A stretch of DNA of 64,000 nucleotides from Bacteroidales bacterium (GTDB taxonomy: Bacteria; Bacteroidota; Bacteroidia; Bacteroidales; UBA12077). The stretch spans positions 372,001-436,000 of the forward strand of contig JAEINU010000003.1 in assembly GCA_016342685.1 (NCBI GenBank), read 5' to 3'. The translations under genes were made by a program, and so were the position numbers. The notes under the pieces were generated by a model. The model saw only the letters and a program-made list of their open reading frames with translations. It was not told the origin of the DNA and ran no database searches. Of the stretch, positions 8,176 to 17,309 are shown in pieces. Each line of letters opens with the position of its first letter. The first letter of the stretch is position 1.

Positions 8176-11010
8176 ATGAAAAACCTAGTAACAACTTCTT
8201 TAAAGTTAAGTCTAATCTTTGTTTTCTCTATTTTACTTTCGTGTGATATAAATACAAAGCAGGGATTTAAAATTGATTACGAAAAATATGTACTTGAAAA
8301 TGGGCTTGAGGTCGTTTTACATGAGGATCATTCGGATCCAATTGTGGCAGTAGCAACACTAATGCACGTCGGTTCAAATCGCGAAGTAAAAGGAAAAACC
8401 GGTTTTGCACACTTTTTTGAACATATGTCTTTCAACGATTCCGAGAATGTACCTCGCGGAGCAAATCGTAAAGTTATACCAGAGTGGGGAGGAATGAGAA
8501 ATGGCGGAACATGGTCCGATGGAACAATCTATTACGAAGTTGTTCCAACTGATGCTTTCGAAAAAATCTTATGGATCGATTCAGATCGCCTGGGTTACAT
8601 GATTAACACAGTTACCGACGAAGCTTTAGAGCGTGAGAAACAGGTTGTTAAAAATGAAAAAAGGCAGAATTACGATAATGTTGCTTACGGATATACAAGC
8701 GAAGTAATAAAGTCAAATTTATATCCCGAAAATCATCCTTATAATTGGACTGTAATAGGTTCTTTGCCAGATTTACAGGCTGCAAATCTTGATGATGTAA
8801 AAGAATTCTACAATAAATTTTATGGAGCCAATAATGCAACTTTAGTTATTGCTGGCGATATTAATATTGAAGAAACTAAGGAATTAGTTAATAAATGGTT
8901 TGGCGAAATTAGAAAAGCTGAGACTATTGAGTCTTTAAAGCCAATGCCAGTAACTTTGGAAGAAACAAAATCTTTATTTCATGAAGATAATTTTGCTAGA
9001 TTACCTGAACTGAGAATGGTTTTCCCAACGGTTGAAAGCTACAATGATGATAGTTATGCTTTGGATGTATTAGCAGAGATTTTATCAGGAAATAAAAAAT
9101 CACCCTTGTATAAAATTATTGTAGAAGAAAAGAAATTAGCTCCATCGGTTACAACTTATCAAAGCAGTGACGAATTGGCGGGAGAATTTGCATTTATTGT
9201 ACGAGCAAATGCGAATACGGATCTCGATGAAGTAAAATTGACAATAGAAGAGGGGCTTGCAAGTTTTGAAGCAAACTCTTTTACCGATAACGATTTAAAT
9301 AGAGTAAAAGCGCAAATTGAAACCGGATTATATCAAGGAATATCAACTGCGTTAGATAAAGCATTTCAATTGGCAACTTACAACGAATATGCGGGTGATC
9401 CTGGTTATATTACCTTGGAAGCAGAAAAAATGCAATCTGTTAGTCGTGAGGATATTATTAGAGTATATAATAAATACATAAAAGATAAAAAGTACATAAT
9501 GACGAGCTTTGTTCCTAAAGGACAATTAGATTTAATTGTTGAAGGAGCTAAAAAAGCTGAAATATGGGTTGAGCCTAATACAGCAACTGCGGAACATGAA
9601 AAGGTATCGCAAGGAAAAGAGGCTGAGTACGAAAAAACAAAAACAAAGCACGATAGATCAGAACCAGAATTTGGAGAACTTCCTTTATTTAGTGCTCCCC
9701 AGGTTTGGAAGGATAAATTAGCGAATGGTATAGAAATTTATGGAATCGAAAATTCCGAAGTTCCTTTAGTTAATTTTGATATAACAATTAAAGGGGGGCA
9801 TTGGTTAGATTCTTTCGAAAAATCAGGAACTGCAAATCTATTGTCGAGTTTGTTAAAGGAAGGAACACAAAATAGAACACCTGAAGAGTTGGAGGAAGCA
9901 ATTGATCTTTTAGGAGCTTCGATAGATATTTATGCAGGAACCGAAGATTTGGTTATTGAAGTAAGTTGCCTCTCAAAGAATTTTGAGTCAACGCTTAAAT
10001 TAGTTGAAGAAATATTACTTGAACCAAGATGGGACGAGAAAGAATTCATCAGAATTAAATCCCGCTTAGAAACGGGTTTAAAAGGAATGGAGGCTAATTC
10101 AAGATTTATATCAGGTAATATTTATAAAAAACTATTATACGGCGAAAATCATATTTTAGGAAAATCGCAATATGGTACATTAGAAACTTTAAGTGACATT
10201 AATTTAGATGATTTAAAAGACTATTACAATAAGAATCTTGCACCTAATATATCTACATTTCATTTGGTTGGTGATGTAAAACAGGAGCGAATAAAAAAAG
10301 CACTCAATAGTTTTGAAACAAGATGGAGCTCCAAAGATGTAGTATTTCCTGAATATGAATTGCCTAAAAATACTCTGGGAAGAAAAGTGTTTTTTGTTGA
10401 TATTCCTGGATCGAAGCAATCAATCATAAGAGCTGGTTATGTTGCAATTTCTAAATCGGATGATGATTTTAATAACTTGGACTATGCCAATGAAATTCTT
10501 GGAGGAGGATCTAGTGGAAGATTATTCCAACTTTTACGAATTGAAAAAGGATTTACTTATGGAGCATATTCATTTTTAGAATCATCATTAGAAAAGGGAC
10601 CTTTTACCGCTTATACAAGTGTTCGATCAAATGCAACATTAGAATCCTTGCAATTGATTAAGGATTTGATAGGAAATTACGCGGTTAGTTTTGGTGAAAA
10701 TGAAATGGAAATAACTAAAACAAAGCTCATTAAAGAAAACACACGAGCATATGAATCATTAGGTGCTAAATTGGGAATTCTTCACGAAATGAGTAAGTAT
10801 GGTTACTCTGGAAATTATTTAGTTAGAAATCAGCAAGAGTTATTAGAAATGAATTTGGTCGATTTTCGAAATATGATTAATAAGTATATTGATGAAAGTC
10901 AGATGCTATATTTTATAGTTGGTGATGCAAAATCAGAACTGCAAAATGTAAATAAATTTGGATATGGAAAAGCAACAATGCTCGACATTTTTGGAAATGA
11001 AATAGACTAA
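8176..11010 (+). CDS. M16 family zinc peptidase, lipoprotein, two-repeat form
   Basis: The lipoprotein signal ends at LLSCD (Cys about 23). The inverted zinc motif HxxEH is H79-F-F-E82-H83, and the distal zinc ligand is in the ALEREKQVVKNE stretch about 70 residues later, so the N-terminal half is catalytically intact. The C-terminal half (from about residue 510) is a second M16 pair without HxxEH; it contains the R/Y pair region (RLFQLLRIEKGFTYGAY). The total of 944 residues is the full-length PqqL/pitrilysin-like arrangement with both halves in one chain. It probably degrades peptides in the periplasm or at the outer membrane. No linked receptor is present. Confidence 0.93.
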   Translation: MKNLVTTSLKLSLIFVFSILLSCDINTKQGFKIDYEKYVLENGLEVVLHEDHSDPIVAVATLMHVGSNREVKGKTGFAHFFEHMSFNDSENVPRGANRKVIPEWGGMRNGGTWSDGTIYYEVVPTDAFEKILWIDSDRLGYMINTVTDEALEREKQVVKNEKRQNYDNVAYGYTSEVIKSNLYPENHPYNWTVIGSLPDLQAANLDDVKEFYNKFYGANNATLVIAGDINIEETKELVNKWFGEIRKAETIESLKPMPVTLEETKSLFHEDNFARLPELRMVFPTVESYNDDSYALDVLAEILSGNKKSPLYKIIVEEKKLAPSVTTYQSSDELAGEFAFIVRANANTDLDEVKLTIEEGLASFEANSFTDNDLNRVKAQIETGLYQGISTALDKAFQLATYNEYAGDPGYITLEAEKMQSVSREDIIRVYNKYIKDKKYIMTSFVPKGQLDLIVEGAKKAEIWVEPNTATAEHEKVSQGKEAEYEKTKTKHDRSEPEFGELPLFSAPQVWKDKLANGIEIYGIENSEVPLVNFDITIKGGHWLDSFEKSGTANLLSSLLKEGTQNRTPEELEEAIDLLGASIDIYAGTEDLVIEVSCLSKNFESTLKLVEEILLEPRWDEKEFIRIKSRLETGLKGMEANSRFISGNIYKKLLYGENHILGKSQYGTLETLSDINLDDLKDYYNKNLAPNISTFHLVGDVKQERIKKALNSFETRWSSKDVVFPEYELPKNTLGRKVFFVDIPGSKQSIIRAGYVAISKSDDDFNNLDYANEILGGGSSGRLFQLLRIEKGFTYGAYSFLESSLEKGPFTAYTSVRSNATLESLQLIKDLIGNYAVSFGENEMEITKTKLIKENTRAYESLGAKLGILHEMSKYGYSGNYLVRNQQELLEMNLVDFRNMINKYIDESQMLYFIVGDAKSELQNVNKFGYGKATMLDIFGNEID

Positions 11011-11027
11011 TACTGATGTTTTCAAAG

Positions 11028-11060
11028 AAAGCTGCTAGGATTACTTAGCGGCTTTTTTTA
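11028..11060 (+). terminator. Terminator after the M16 peptidase gene
   Basis: Stem AAAGCTGCTAGG / CTTAGCGGCTTT with G-U pairs, followed by TTTTT. Confidence 0.75.
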
Positions 11061-11170
11061 TGCAATCAAAAAGTAATTCTTTAAAAATAGTGTAATTTAA
11101 ACTCTATTTTTCTTAAATTGTAAACGATGAGGTTTATTTCATCATAAAATGATATAATAGAGACAAATAA

Positions 11171-11941
11171 ATGATAGGCGAACTGGAAAAAACACTCCAA
11201 AATTTTGATCCAATAAGTTTAAAACAACTTTCGGATTACAAATTGCTTAATCGTATTGATACTAAATATATTTGTAATATAAATTCACTTCCATTAATAC
11301 TCAATAATTCGCATAAAGACTTTCGGATTCAACAAATTAATAACGATCGTATATTTAATTACGAATCTCTTTATTTTGATACGCCCGATCTTAAAACTTT
11401 CTTTGATCATCATCAGGGGAAAAGATTACGTTACAAAATACGGTTTAGAAAATATGTCGATACCGGTAATGCATTTCTCGAAATTAAGAAGAAAAAAAAC
11501 TACATAAGAACAGATAAAAAGAGAACAGAACTTGAATTTGCCCCAATAATATCAGACGAACATCTTGATTTTCTTAAAGAGCATATTCAAGTTCCCGAAG
11601 CAGGTTTTCATCCATCAATCTGGACAATTTTTAATCGCATAACCTTAGCAGGGAGAGATCATCTCGAAAGAATAACCATCGATACAAATATTAGTTTTAA
11701 AGATGAAAATTCGAAAACAATAAATCTACCCAATATGGCTATTGTCGAAGTTAAAAGAAATAGAACCGGCGATATTAGTCCATTTACACAAATTTTAAAA
11801 GATCTAAGAATTCGACCTTTCGGAATAAGTAAGTATGTATTGGGAAATGTATTATTATCTCCTGACATCAAGCATAATAGATTTCATAAAAAAGTAGTAA
11901 CTGTAAATAAGATATGCAATGGTACTAAGTTTAATTATTGA
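11171..11941 (+). CDS. VTC-domain protein (polyphosphate-polymerase fold)
   Basis: A 256-residue soluble protein with the VTC tunnel-fold signature: KLLNRIDTKYI near residue 25, SLYFDTPDL near 72, then the basic strands RLRYKIRFRKY, FLEIKKKKN and RTDKKRTELEF, ending with a late VEVKRN strand. In eukaryotes the VTC4 domain makes polyphosphate from ATP on these basic residues. Bacterial homologues commonly sit, as here, beside DUF4956 and CotH-like genes, and their product is not established. The 3' end overlaps the DUF4956 start by 23 bases, showing translational coupling. Confidence 0.88.
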   Translation: MIGELEKTLQNFDPISLKQLSDYKLLNRIDTKYICNINSLPLILNNSHKDFRIQQINNDRIFNYESLYFDTPDLKTFFDHHQGKRLRYKIRFRKYVDTGNAFLEIKKKKNYIRTDKKRTELEFAPIISDEHLDFLKEHIQVPEAGFHPSIWTIFNRITLAGRDHLERITIDTNISFKDENSKTINLPNMAIVEVKRNRTGDISPFTQILKDLRIRPFGISKYVLGNVLLSPDIKHNRFHKKVVTVNKICNGTKFNY

Positions 11942-12590
11942 TACAATAGAATCGATCAACGTTTTTGGTTTGGATTTTTTTCATTCAGAGGATTTTATCC
12001 ATTTAGTAACGAGATTTTTTTACAATTTAATTTGGGTATTTATCCCATCCTATTTTTTGTATTATAGGCGACAAGGAGATAAAGAGTACTTTTTCACCTT
12101 TATGATTGCCAGTATTATTGTTTTCCAAATATGTATGCTTCTGGGAACAGTTAGTCTTCGTATTGGTTTTGCCTTGGGCTTGTTCGCAATATTTGGAATT
12201 CTTAGATACAGAACCAATCCCATTCCTCCTCGCGAAATGACTTACCTTTTTATGGTTATTGGAATGTCGGTTAAAAATTCTTTAGCGAACGAAAATATTA
12301 GTTTGGCAGAGCTAATAATAACAGATCTACTTACTGTGATTGTGGCGTTTAGCTTGGAGTTATATTTCGATAAAGATAAACTTGTTCGAAAAAGCATCGT
12401 TTATGATAGAATCGATTTAATCAAGCCAGAGAACTATAACGAGCTTCTGGCAGATCTTTCCGAAAGATTTGGAGTAAAAGTAGATAAAGCAGATATTGGT
12501 CCAGTTGATTTAATTCGCGATCAGGTTAAATTGATAATTTATTTTCATAAAGTTGATGGAATAAGTTTTTTCGATTTACCAAAAATGTAA
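11919..12590 (+). CDS. DUF4956 membrane protein
   Basis: A 223-residue protein with three to four membrane helices between about residues 25 and 150. The conserved block LGLFAIFGILRYRTNPIPPR followed by EMTYLFMVIGMSV is diagnostic of DUF4956, and a C-terminal cytoplasmic domain of about 70 residues follows. The ATG at 11919 lies inside the VTC gene. Its constant pairing with VTC proteins suggests a membrane partner or channel for the VTC product, by analogy with the eukaryotic VTC complex, whose catalytic subunits act at a membrane pore. That function is inferred. Confidence 0.88.
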   Translation: MVLSLIIDTIESINVFGLDFFHSEDFIHLVTRFFYNLIWVFIPSYFLYYRRQGDKEYFFTFMIASIIVFQICMLLGTVSLRIGFALGLFAIFGILRYRTNPIPPREMTYLFMVIGMSVKNSLANENISLAELIITDLLTVIVAFSLELYFDKDKLVRKSIVYDRIDLIKPENYNELLADLSERFGVKVDKADIGPVDLIRDQVKLIIYFHKVDGISFFDLPKM

Positions 12591-12605
12591 AATAGTAGTA
12601 AAGCT

Positions 12606-13658
12606 ATGTTGGTGTTGAGTAAAAAAGTAATACAAATTATTATTCTAATTTTAATTTGCAAAATTGGAGTAGCTCAGACTGAAATTAATACAGATTCAAT
12701 ACTCTTTACAACAGATATTTTCGATAAGGAACAGGCTTTAGAAGTTGCTTTAGAATTTGATATTAGTGAATTCATAGATCAGAAATTAACTAAGCAATAT
12801 GTTCCTGCAATTTTATCATATTACATAGCTGACAGTGTTAATATTAGAGATTCTGTAAGGTTAAAATCAAGAGGTATATTCCGACTCAAAAAATGTCTTT
12901 TCCCTCCATATTGGATAAATATTAAAAATGCAAATCATAGTGTCGACTCTAATTTAAAGGTTAATAAGATCAAAGTCGTATCGCATTGTAAAGCCTCCAA
13001 GATGCACGAGAATTATTTGTTAAAAGAATTCGTTGCATATAAGGTTTTTAATATTATTACTGATTATAGTTTTAAGGTTCGCTTACTAAAAATAAATTAT
13101 TTAGATACAGGTAAAGAGCGTAAAGAGCGAACAAATTGGGCTTTTATGATTGAACCTGAAGAAGTATTAGCCGAAAGACTTGAAGCTTATCCCTTAAAGC
13201 TTGAGAAAGTAAGTTATTCTCAAACAGACACTCTAAATACAACAATATTAAGTTTTTTTCAATATATGATCGGGAATTTGGATTATTCTATGGTAGGTAG
13301 GCATAATATCAAGTTAGTAACATTAAAAGACCACAAAAAAACGGCAATTATTCCAATTCCTTATGATTTTGATTATACCGGAATTGTCGATGCATATTAT
13401 GCCAAGCCACAGCCTATTTTCGAATTAGCAAGTATTACCGAAAGGTACTTTTTTGGCATGTGTCGATCCAATGAGGTATACAATTCTGTAATACAGATCT
13501 ACAATGAAAAGGAAGAGGAAATTTATTCTTACATATCATCTTGTGATTTTCTCGATAAGAAAACAAAGAAATATGTACTGAGTTATATTCAGGATTTTTA
13601 CAAAGAAATGAATAGATCAGATTTTATAAAAAATTATTTAAGAACAACTTGCGAATAA
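12606..13658 (+). CDS. CotH-like exported protein
   Basis: A signal peptide (MLVLSKKVIQIIILILICK to VAQ) is followed by a 325-residue domain. CotH-like features are RLKSRGIFRLKKCLFPPYWI (RGxxR...P substrate strand), the helix ENYLLKEFVAYKVFNII, and the late IPIPYDFDYTGI segment resembling the D-F-D metal motif of CotH kinases. It is 15 bases downstream of DUF4956, so VTC, DUF4956 and CotH form one operon. CotH proteins phosphorylate proteins in spores; a kinase or phosphotransfer role here is inferred. The stop lies only five bases from the convergent phosphoesterase stop. Confidence 0.68.
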   Translation: MLVLSKKVIQIIILILICKIGVAQTEINTDSILFTTDIFDKEQALEVALEFDISEFIDQKLTKQYVPAILSYYIADSVNIRDSVRLKSRGIFRLKKCLFPPYWINIKNANHSVDSNLKVNKIKVVSHCKASKMHENYLLKEFVAYKVFNIITDYSFKVRLLKINYLDTGKERKERTNWAFMIEPEEVLAERLEAYPLKLEKVSYSQTDTLNTTILSFFQYMIGNLDYSMVGRHNIKLVTLKDHKKTAIIPIPYDFDYTGIVDAYYAKPQPIFELASITERYFFGMCRSNEVYNSVIQIYNEKEEEIYSYISSCDFLDKKTKKYVLSYIQDFYKEMNRSDFIKNYLRTTCE

Positions 13659-13663
13659 ATAAC

Positions 13664-14800
13664 TTATAGTTTTATCGTGTTTCCTGAAGTTGTCCCTCTA
13701 TAAAATACTTTATCTCTATATATGAGTACTTCTCCATAATCGCCATGTTTAATGCTAGAATCAATGCCTATTATTTTACCTCCCAGTAAAGAAGAAATAT
13801 TTGGAAAAGAAGTATGTCCAACAATTACACTGCTAACATTAAAATAGGCAAGAATATTATCAAGTTCAGATATTTCTATGAATGGAGTCTTAAAATAACC
13901 TCGATACCAAACGGGACCTTTGCTTCGCATCATAAATGTTAAGGTAGAATCCTTAAAAATGGTATCCCAATCTTTACCTACAAGTTGATTTTTAAAAAGC
14001 TCATTCGTTTCAGAAATGGAAAAATTATTTTGGATAAATTCGGGAGAAATTCCTGCATGTACAAATAATAGATCATTAATTTTAACCATTACAGGTTTTG
14101 ATTTAAGCCAGTTTCCAAGAAATGAATTGTCCGAAAATAATTGAGTATAGGTTGTTCCCATTGTTTGTGCCGTTTTCTGATATTTCTCGTTTATGTAACG
14201 AATATCATTATTCAAAACCATTATTTCATGATTTCCAAGCATAACATGAACCATTCCTCCACTTAACTTAGCTTGCTGTTCTATTTTGTATACCAACCAA
14301 AGAGTTTCAGTAACCTTAGGGCCTCTGTCCATAATGTCGCCTAATACAACTAAATGCCCAGTTCCAAATATCCAATCTAAGTCTTTATTTAATACACCAT
14401 GCTCAATTAGTAATTTTGCAAAAACGCCGAATTGACCATGAATATCGCTTACAGCGATTAAATTTTCGACTCCAGTATAAGTTTGTTTAAAGTCTATATC
14501 TTGATTCTTATTCTGCTTAATCCATTCAGGATTAAATTCAAAACCAAATTTTCTTTTTATAAACTTGAAATTGTTATTTACAACAGTTTTTTCAACAAGT
14601 CGATTGTTCTTAATCCATTTAACATCAATCGCATTGTTGTTATAAAAAATATATGGACCATCGGTTATACTCTTTTTTCCGAACGGTATTTCTATTTCCT
14701 TTTTTTCAACAAGTGGTTTCTCCGTTGAGGGGTCATCAAAAGAAAGAATTAAAAGAAGAATTACAGGGCTTAAAATATATAGCAATCGTTTTTTTAGCAT
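13664..14800 (-). CDS. Metallophosphoesterase (Shewanella-like phosphatase type), membrane-anchored
   Basis: Calcineurin-like motifs are in order: VSDIHGQFGVF (about 117), LGDIMDRGPKV (about 152), LGNHEIM (about 187), FVHAGIS (about 255) and VGHTSFP (about 335). This is a complete dimetal phosphoesterase core, with GDxxDRG and GNHE as in PPP-like bacterial phosphatases. The first 22 residues are a hydrophobic anchor or uncleaved signal (LLYILSPVILLLILSF), so the catalytic domain is probably periplasmic. It is convergent with the CotH-like gene and probably monocistronic. The natural substrate is unknown; protein phosphotyrosine is one possibility by family precedent. Confidence 0.9.
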   Translation of the reverse strand: MLKKRLLYILSPVILLLILSFDDPSTEKPLVEKKEIEIPFGKKSITDGPYIFYNNNAIDVKWIKNNRLVEKTVVNNNFKFIKRKFGFEFNPEWIKQNKNQDIDFKQTYTGVENLIAVSDIHGQFGVFAKLLIEHGVLNKDLDWIFGTGHLVVLGDIMDRGPKVTETLWLVYKIEQQAKLSGGMVHVMLGNHEIMVLNNDIRYINEKYQKTAQTMGTTYTQLFSDNSFLGNWLKSKPVMVKINDLLFVHAGISPEFIQNNFSISETNELFKNQLVGKDWDTIFKDSTLTFMMRSKGPVWYRGYFKTPFIEISELDNILAYFNVSSVIVGHTSFPNISSLLGGKIIGIDSSIKHGDYGEVLIYRDKVFYRGTTSGNTIKL

Positions 14801-14911
14801 GAAGTTGTATTTCTGTATTGTATTAGATGATTGTTAATTAGTAACATTAGATCATGAAGATTGGTTCAAAAATAATGGTTTTTAGTTAGTATTAACATGT
14901 TTTAAAAAATA

Positions 14912-14943
14912 AAAACCCCACCGATGTATCTTCGATAGGTTCA
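14912..14943 (-). terminator. Possible terminator after DUF1761 gene
   Basis: On the minus strand AACCTATCGA pairs imperfectly with ATCGGTGGGGTT and is followed by TTTATTTTTT. The stem has a bulge, so confidence is modest. Confidence 0.4.
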
Positions 14944-14961
14944 TATCGCGAAATTATTAAT

Positions 14962-15375
14962 TTACCACACACCAATTATAGCTCCCATAATTCCAAATAA
15001 CGTTATTTGGTAACCGGCATCAATAGCCCATAGTTTAAAAGATTTTCTTTGATAAAGCATATTAACACCGTACGATGTTGCAACGAAGAAAATTCCAATA
15101 AAGATTCCATGCGATAAACCACCTAATAAGCTTGATTCTGCATTGTCATGCCCTTGTTGGAACATAGCTATTCCTAATCCCGCTATAAAGATTAAAACAA
15201 AACTAAGTCCAAAAGTTAAAGGCATGTTCGAGTCTTTAATATCATCGTCGGTTAAGCCTACAGCTTTTTGCCAGCCTTTACCAAACATTAACGGGCTATA
15301 CCATACCGAACCTAAAGCGAAGGCTGCAAGTGCAGATACAAATACTGCTAAAAAATTAATACTTAAAAAGTCCAT
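14962..15375 (-). CDS. DUF1761 membrane protein
   Basis: A 137-residue protein with four membrane helices (about 5-25, 53-73, 85-105, 118-137). The N-terminal AFALGSVWYSPLMFGKGWQK motif is characteristic of DUF1761. It lies 59 bases after the ABC ATPase gene on the same strand and could be the last gene of the tungstate-type operon, or independent. Function unknown. Confidence 0.85.
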   Translation of the reverse strand: MDFLSINFLAVFVSALAAFALGSVWYSPLMFGKGWQKAVGLTDDDIKDSNMPLTFGLSFVLIFIAGLGIAMFQQGHDNAESSLLGGLSHGIFIGIFFVATSYGVNMLYQRKSFKLWAIDAGYQITLFGIMGAIIGVW

Positions 15376-15434
15376 AAGATTTGGTTTCGTTATTTTTCTT
15401 AAACAACAAATTATATGGATTGTTCTATTGGTAG

Positions 15435-16475
15435 TTAATGAATTATCTTAATCGCACTAGATTTAAAGGATACCCAGCACTCCGAATTTTCCTTAAAAGA
15501 GAATTTATTTAATGATTCTTCTGATATAACGGCACTAAGCACAATTCCTATATCAACAATAATTTCATAGTTCATTAAATAAGGGATTATTTGTTTAATA
15601 TGTCCCTTAAAATTGTTAGTAGCACTCGATTCAAGCTTGTCTTGGGAAAGAATTATTTCTTCGCCACAAATTATAATTTTCCCATTACTAATTTCATCAA
15701 TATTGGAAACATGAATTTCGATTGAATTGTTAATTTTCGCGATGTTTATAGAAGAAAAATCCGCAAAAAAGAAATTCTTGATTCCTGTAAAGTTTGCAAC
15801 AAATTTATTCGCTGGTTGACGAAAAACTTCTTTTGTAAATCCCTTTTGAATTATTTCACCTTCGTGCATTACAGCCACTTTTTTTGAAAGCGCAATGGCT
15901 TCTTCGTAATCGTGTGTTACATGAAGTATTGTAGTTCCGTTTTGATTAATTTTTCGAAGCAGATTTCGTAAGTCTCCCTTTAATTGCACATCTAATGATG
16001 CTAAAGGTTCGTCCAAAAGTAAGCACTCGGGTTTAGTTACTAACATTCTGGCAAGCGCTACACGCTGCAATTCACCACCGGATAAATTCTGAGTGCCGCG
16101 ATTTAATAAATGACTAACATTCGTTATTTCTGCATATTCGTTAGTTAATGCATCTTTTTCGCTTTTACTTATTTTCTTCCCTTTTAAAGAGTATTCAATG
16201 TTTTGTTTTACTGTTAAATGTGGGAATACAGAATAATCCTGAAAGACAATTCCCACTTTGCGCTTTTGTATTTTTTTCTCTGTTATATCTTCATTATTCA
16301 GAAAAACTCTTCCTTTATCTGGATTAATTAAACCAGCAATAATTTCAAGTAAAACCGTTTTTCCAACACCCGATTTCCCAAGGAGAACATAATAATCACC
16401 TTTCTCTAATTCAAGATTAATATCATTTAATTGGAATGATCCCAGTTGTATAGATATGTTTTCTAGTTTAAGCAT
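15435..16475 (-). CDS. wtpC: WtpC/ModC-type oxyanion ABC transporter ATPase
   Basis: A full nucleotide-binding domain: Walker A GKSGVGKTV, Q-loop VFQDYSVFPHL, signature LSGGELQRVALARML, Walker B CLLLDEPLASLD and switch His in LHVTHDYEEA. The C-terminal 110 residues form a TOBE/MOP-like beta domain, as in molybdate and tungstate importers, where it can bind the oxyanion and inhibit transport. Its ATG overlaps the permease stop by eight bases. With the WtpA-type binding protein it would power import of tungstate or molybdate across the inner membrane. Confidence 0.9.
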   Translation of the reverse strand: MLKLENISIQLGSFQLNDINLELEKGDYYVLLGKSGVGKTVLLEIIAGLINPDKGRVFLNNEDITEKKIQKRKVGIVFQDYSVFPHLTVKQNIEYSLKGKKISKSEKDALTNEYAEITNVSHLLNRGTQNLSGGELQRVALARMLVTKPECLLLDEPLASLDVQLKGDLRNLLRKINQNGTTILHVTHDYEEAIALSKKVAVMHEGEIIQKGFTKEVFRQPANKFVANFTGIKNFFFADFSSINIAKINNSIEIHVSNIDEISNGKIIICGEEIILSQDKLESSATNNFKGHIKQIIPYLMNYEIIVDIGIVLSAVISEESLNKFSFKENSECWVSFKSSAIKIIH

Positions 16476-17256
16476 TGCTTGAATTTTTATCTTTTGAAAG
16501 GGTTCTTAGAAAAACAAAAAAGACCAGACAAACTAATATAAAAACAACAGAAACCGGCCGTGCATATTTTAATCCGAATGCACCAAAACGCTCATAAATA
16601 AGCACTGGTGTAATCATTGGGTGATAAGCAACAATTACAACTGCACCAAATTCGCTTAATCCACGAGCAAACATCATTATTAATCCAGAAAGTATATTTT
16701 TCCATGCTAAAGGCAAAGAGATTGTAAAGAATACCCGAACTGGCGAAGCTCCTAAGTTAAGTGCTGTTTTTTCTAAACGTACTGGAACATTTTCGAAGCC
16801 ATCGCGAGCTGCATTTATCAAGAACGGTATACTAACAAATGCCATGGCTAAGCCAATTCCAATTGGATGACCAACAAAATTTAATCCAAATGATGATGCC
16901 ACTTGTCCTAAGGCCGAATCGCGAGAAATAAAACCAAGAATAGCAATCCCGGCAGCTGAGTGTGGTATTATTACTGGTAAATCAACAATACCATTTATTA
17001 ATCTTTTAAATCGGAATTTGGTTCGAGCTAAAAAATAGGATAGGGGAATTGCCCCAATTGCAAAAAACAAAGTAGATAAGAAAGAAACTCTAAGCGTTAA
17101 CCAAATACTATCAGTAACTTCACGATCTTTTGCTGTCTCGAAAAGTTGTAAAGGTGTTGTTTCTAAAAACATTCCAATAAGGGGCCCCAATATAAATACC
17201 AATATTAGACCACCTAATAAAGTGAAAATTAATGGAGTGTTTTTTGAATTATTCAT
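16468..17256 (-). CDS. wtpB: WtpB/ModB-type ABC transporter permease
   Basis: A 262-residue permease with six membrane helices and the BPD_transp_1 EAA-type loop ENVPVRLEKTALNLGASPVR, which contacts the ATPase. LPVIIPHSAAGIAIL and GLSEFGAVVIVAYHP match molybdate/tungstate permeases rather than sulfate CysT. It overlaps wtpC and follows the binding-protein gene by 53 bases. It forms the homodimeric channel of the importer. Confidence 0.9.
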   Translation of the reverse strand: MNNSKNTPLIFTLLGGLILVFILGPLIGMFLETTPLQLFETAKDREVTDSIWLTLRVSFLSTLFFAIGAIPLSYFLARTKFRFKRLINGIVDLPVIIPHSAAGIAILGFISRDSALGQVASSFGLNFVGHPIGIGLAMAFVSIPFLINAARDGFENVPVRLEKTALNLGASPVRVFFTISLPLAWKNILSGLIMMFARGLSEFGAVVIVAYHPMITPVLIYERFGAFGLKYARPVSVVFILVCLVFFVFLRTLSKDKNSSNA

Positions 17257-17309
17257 TGCAATTTTTCTGGTTCCTTTTTTGAAATTTCTAAATTACTACT
17301 TTTTAATAT

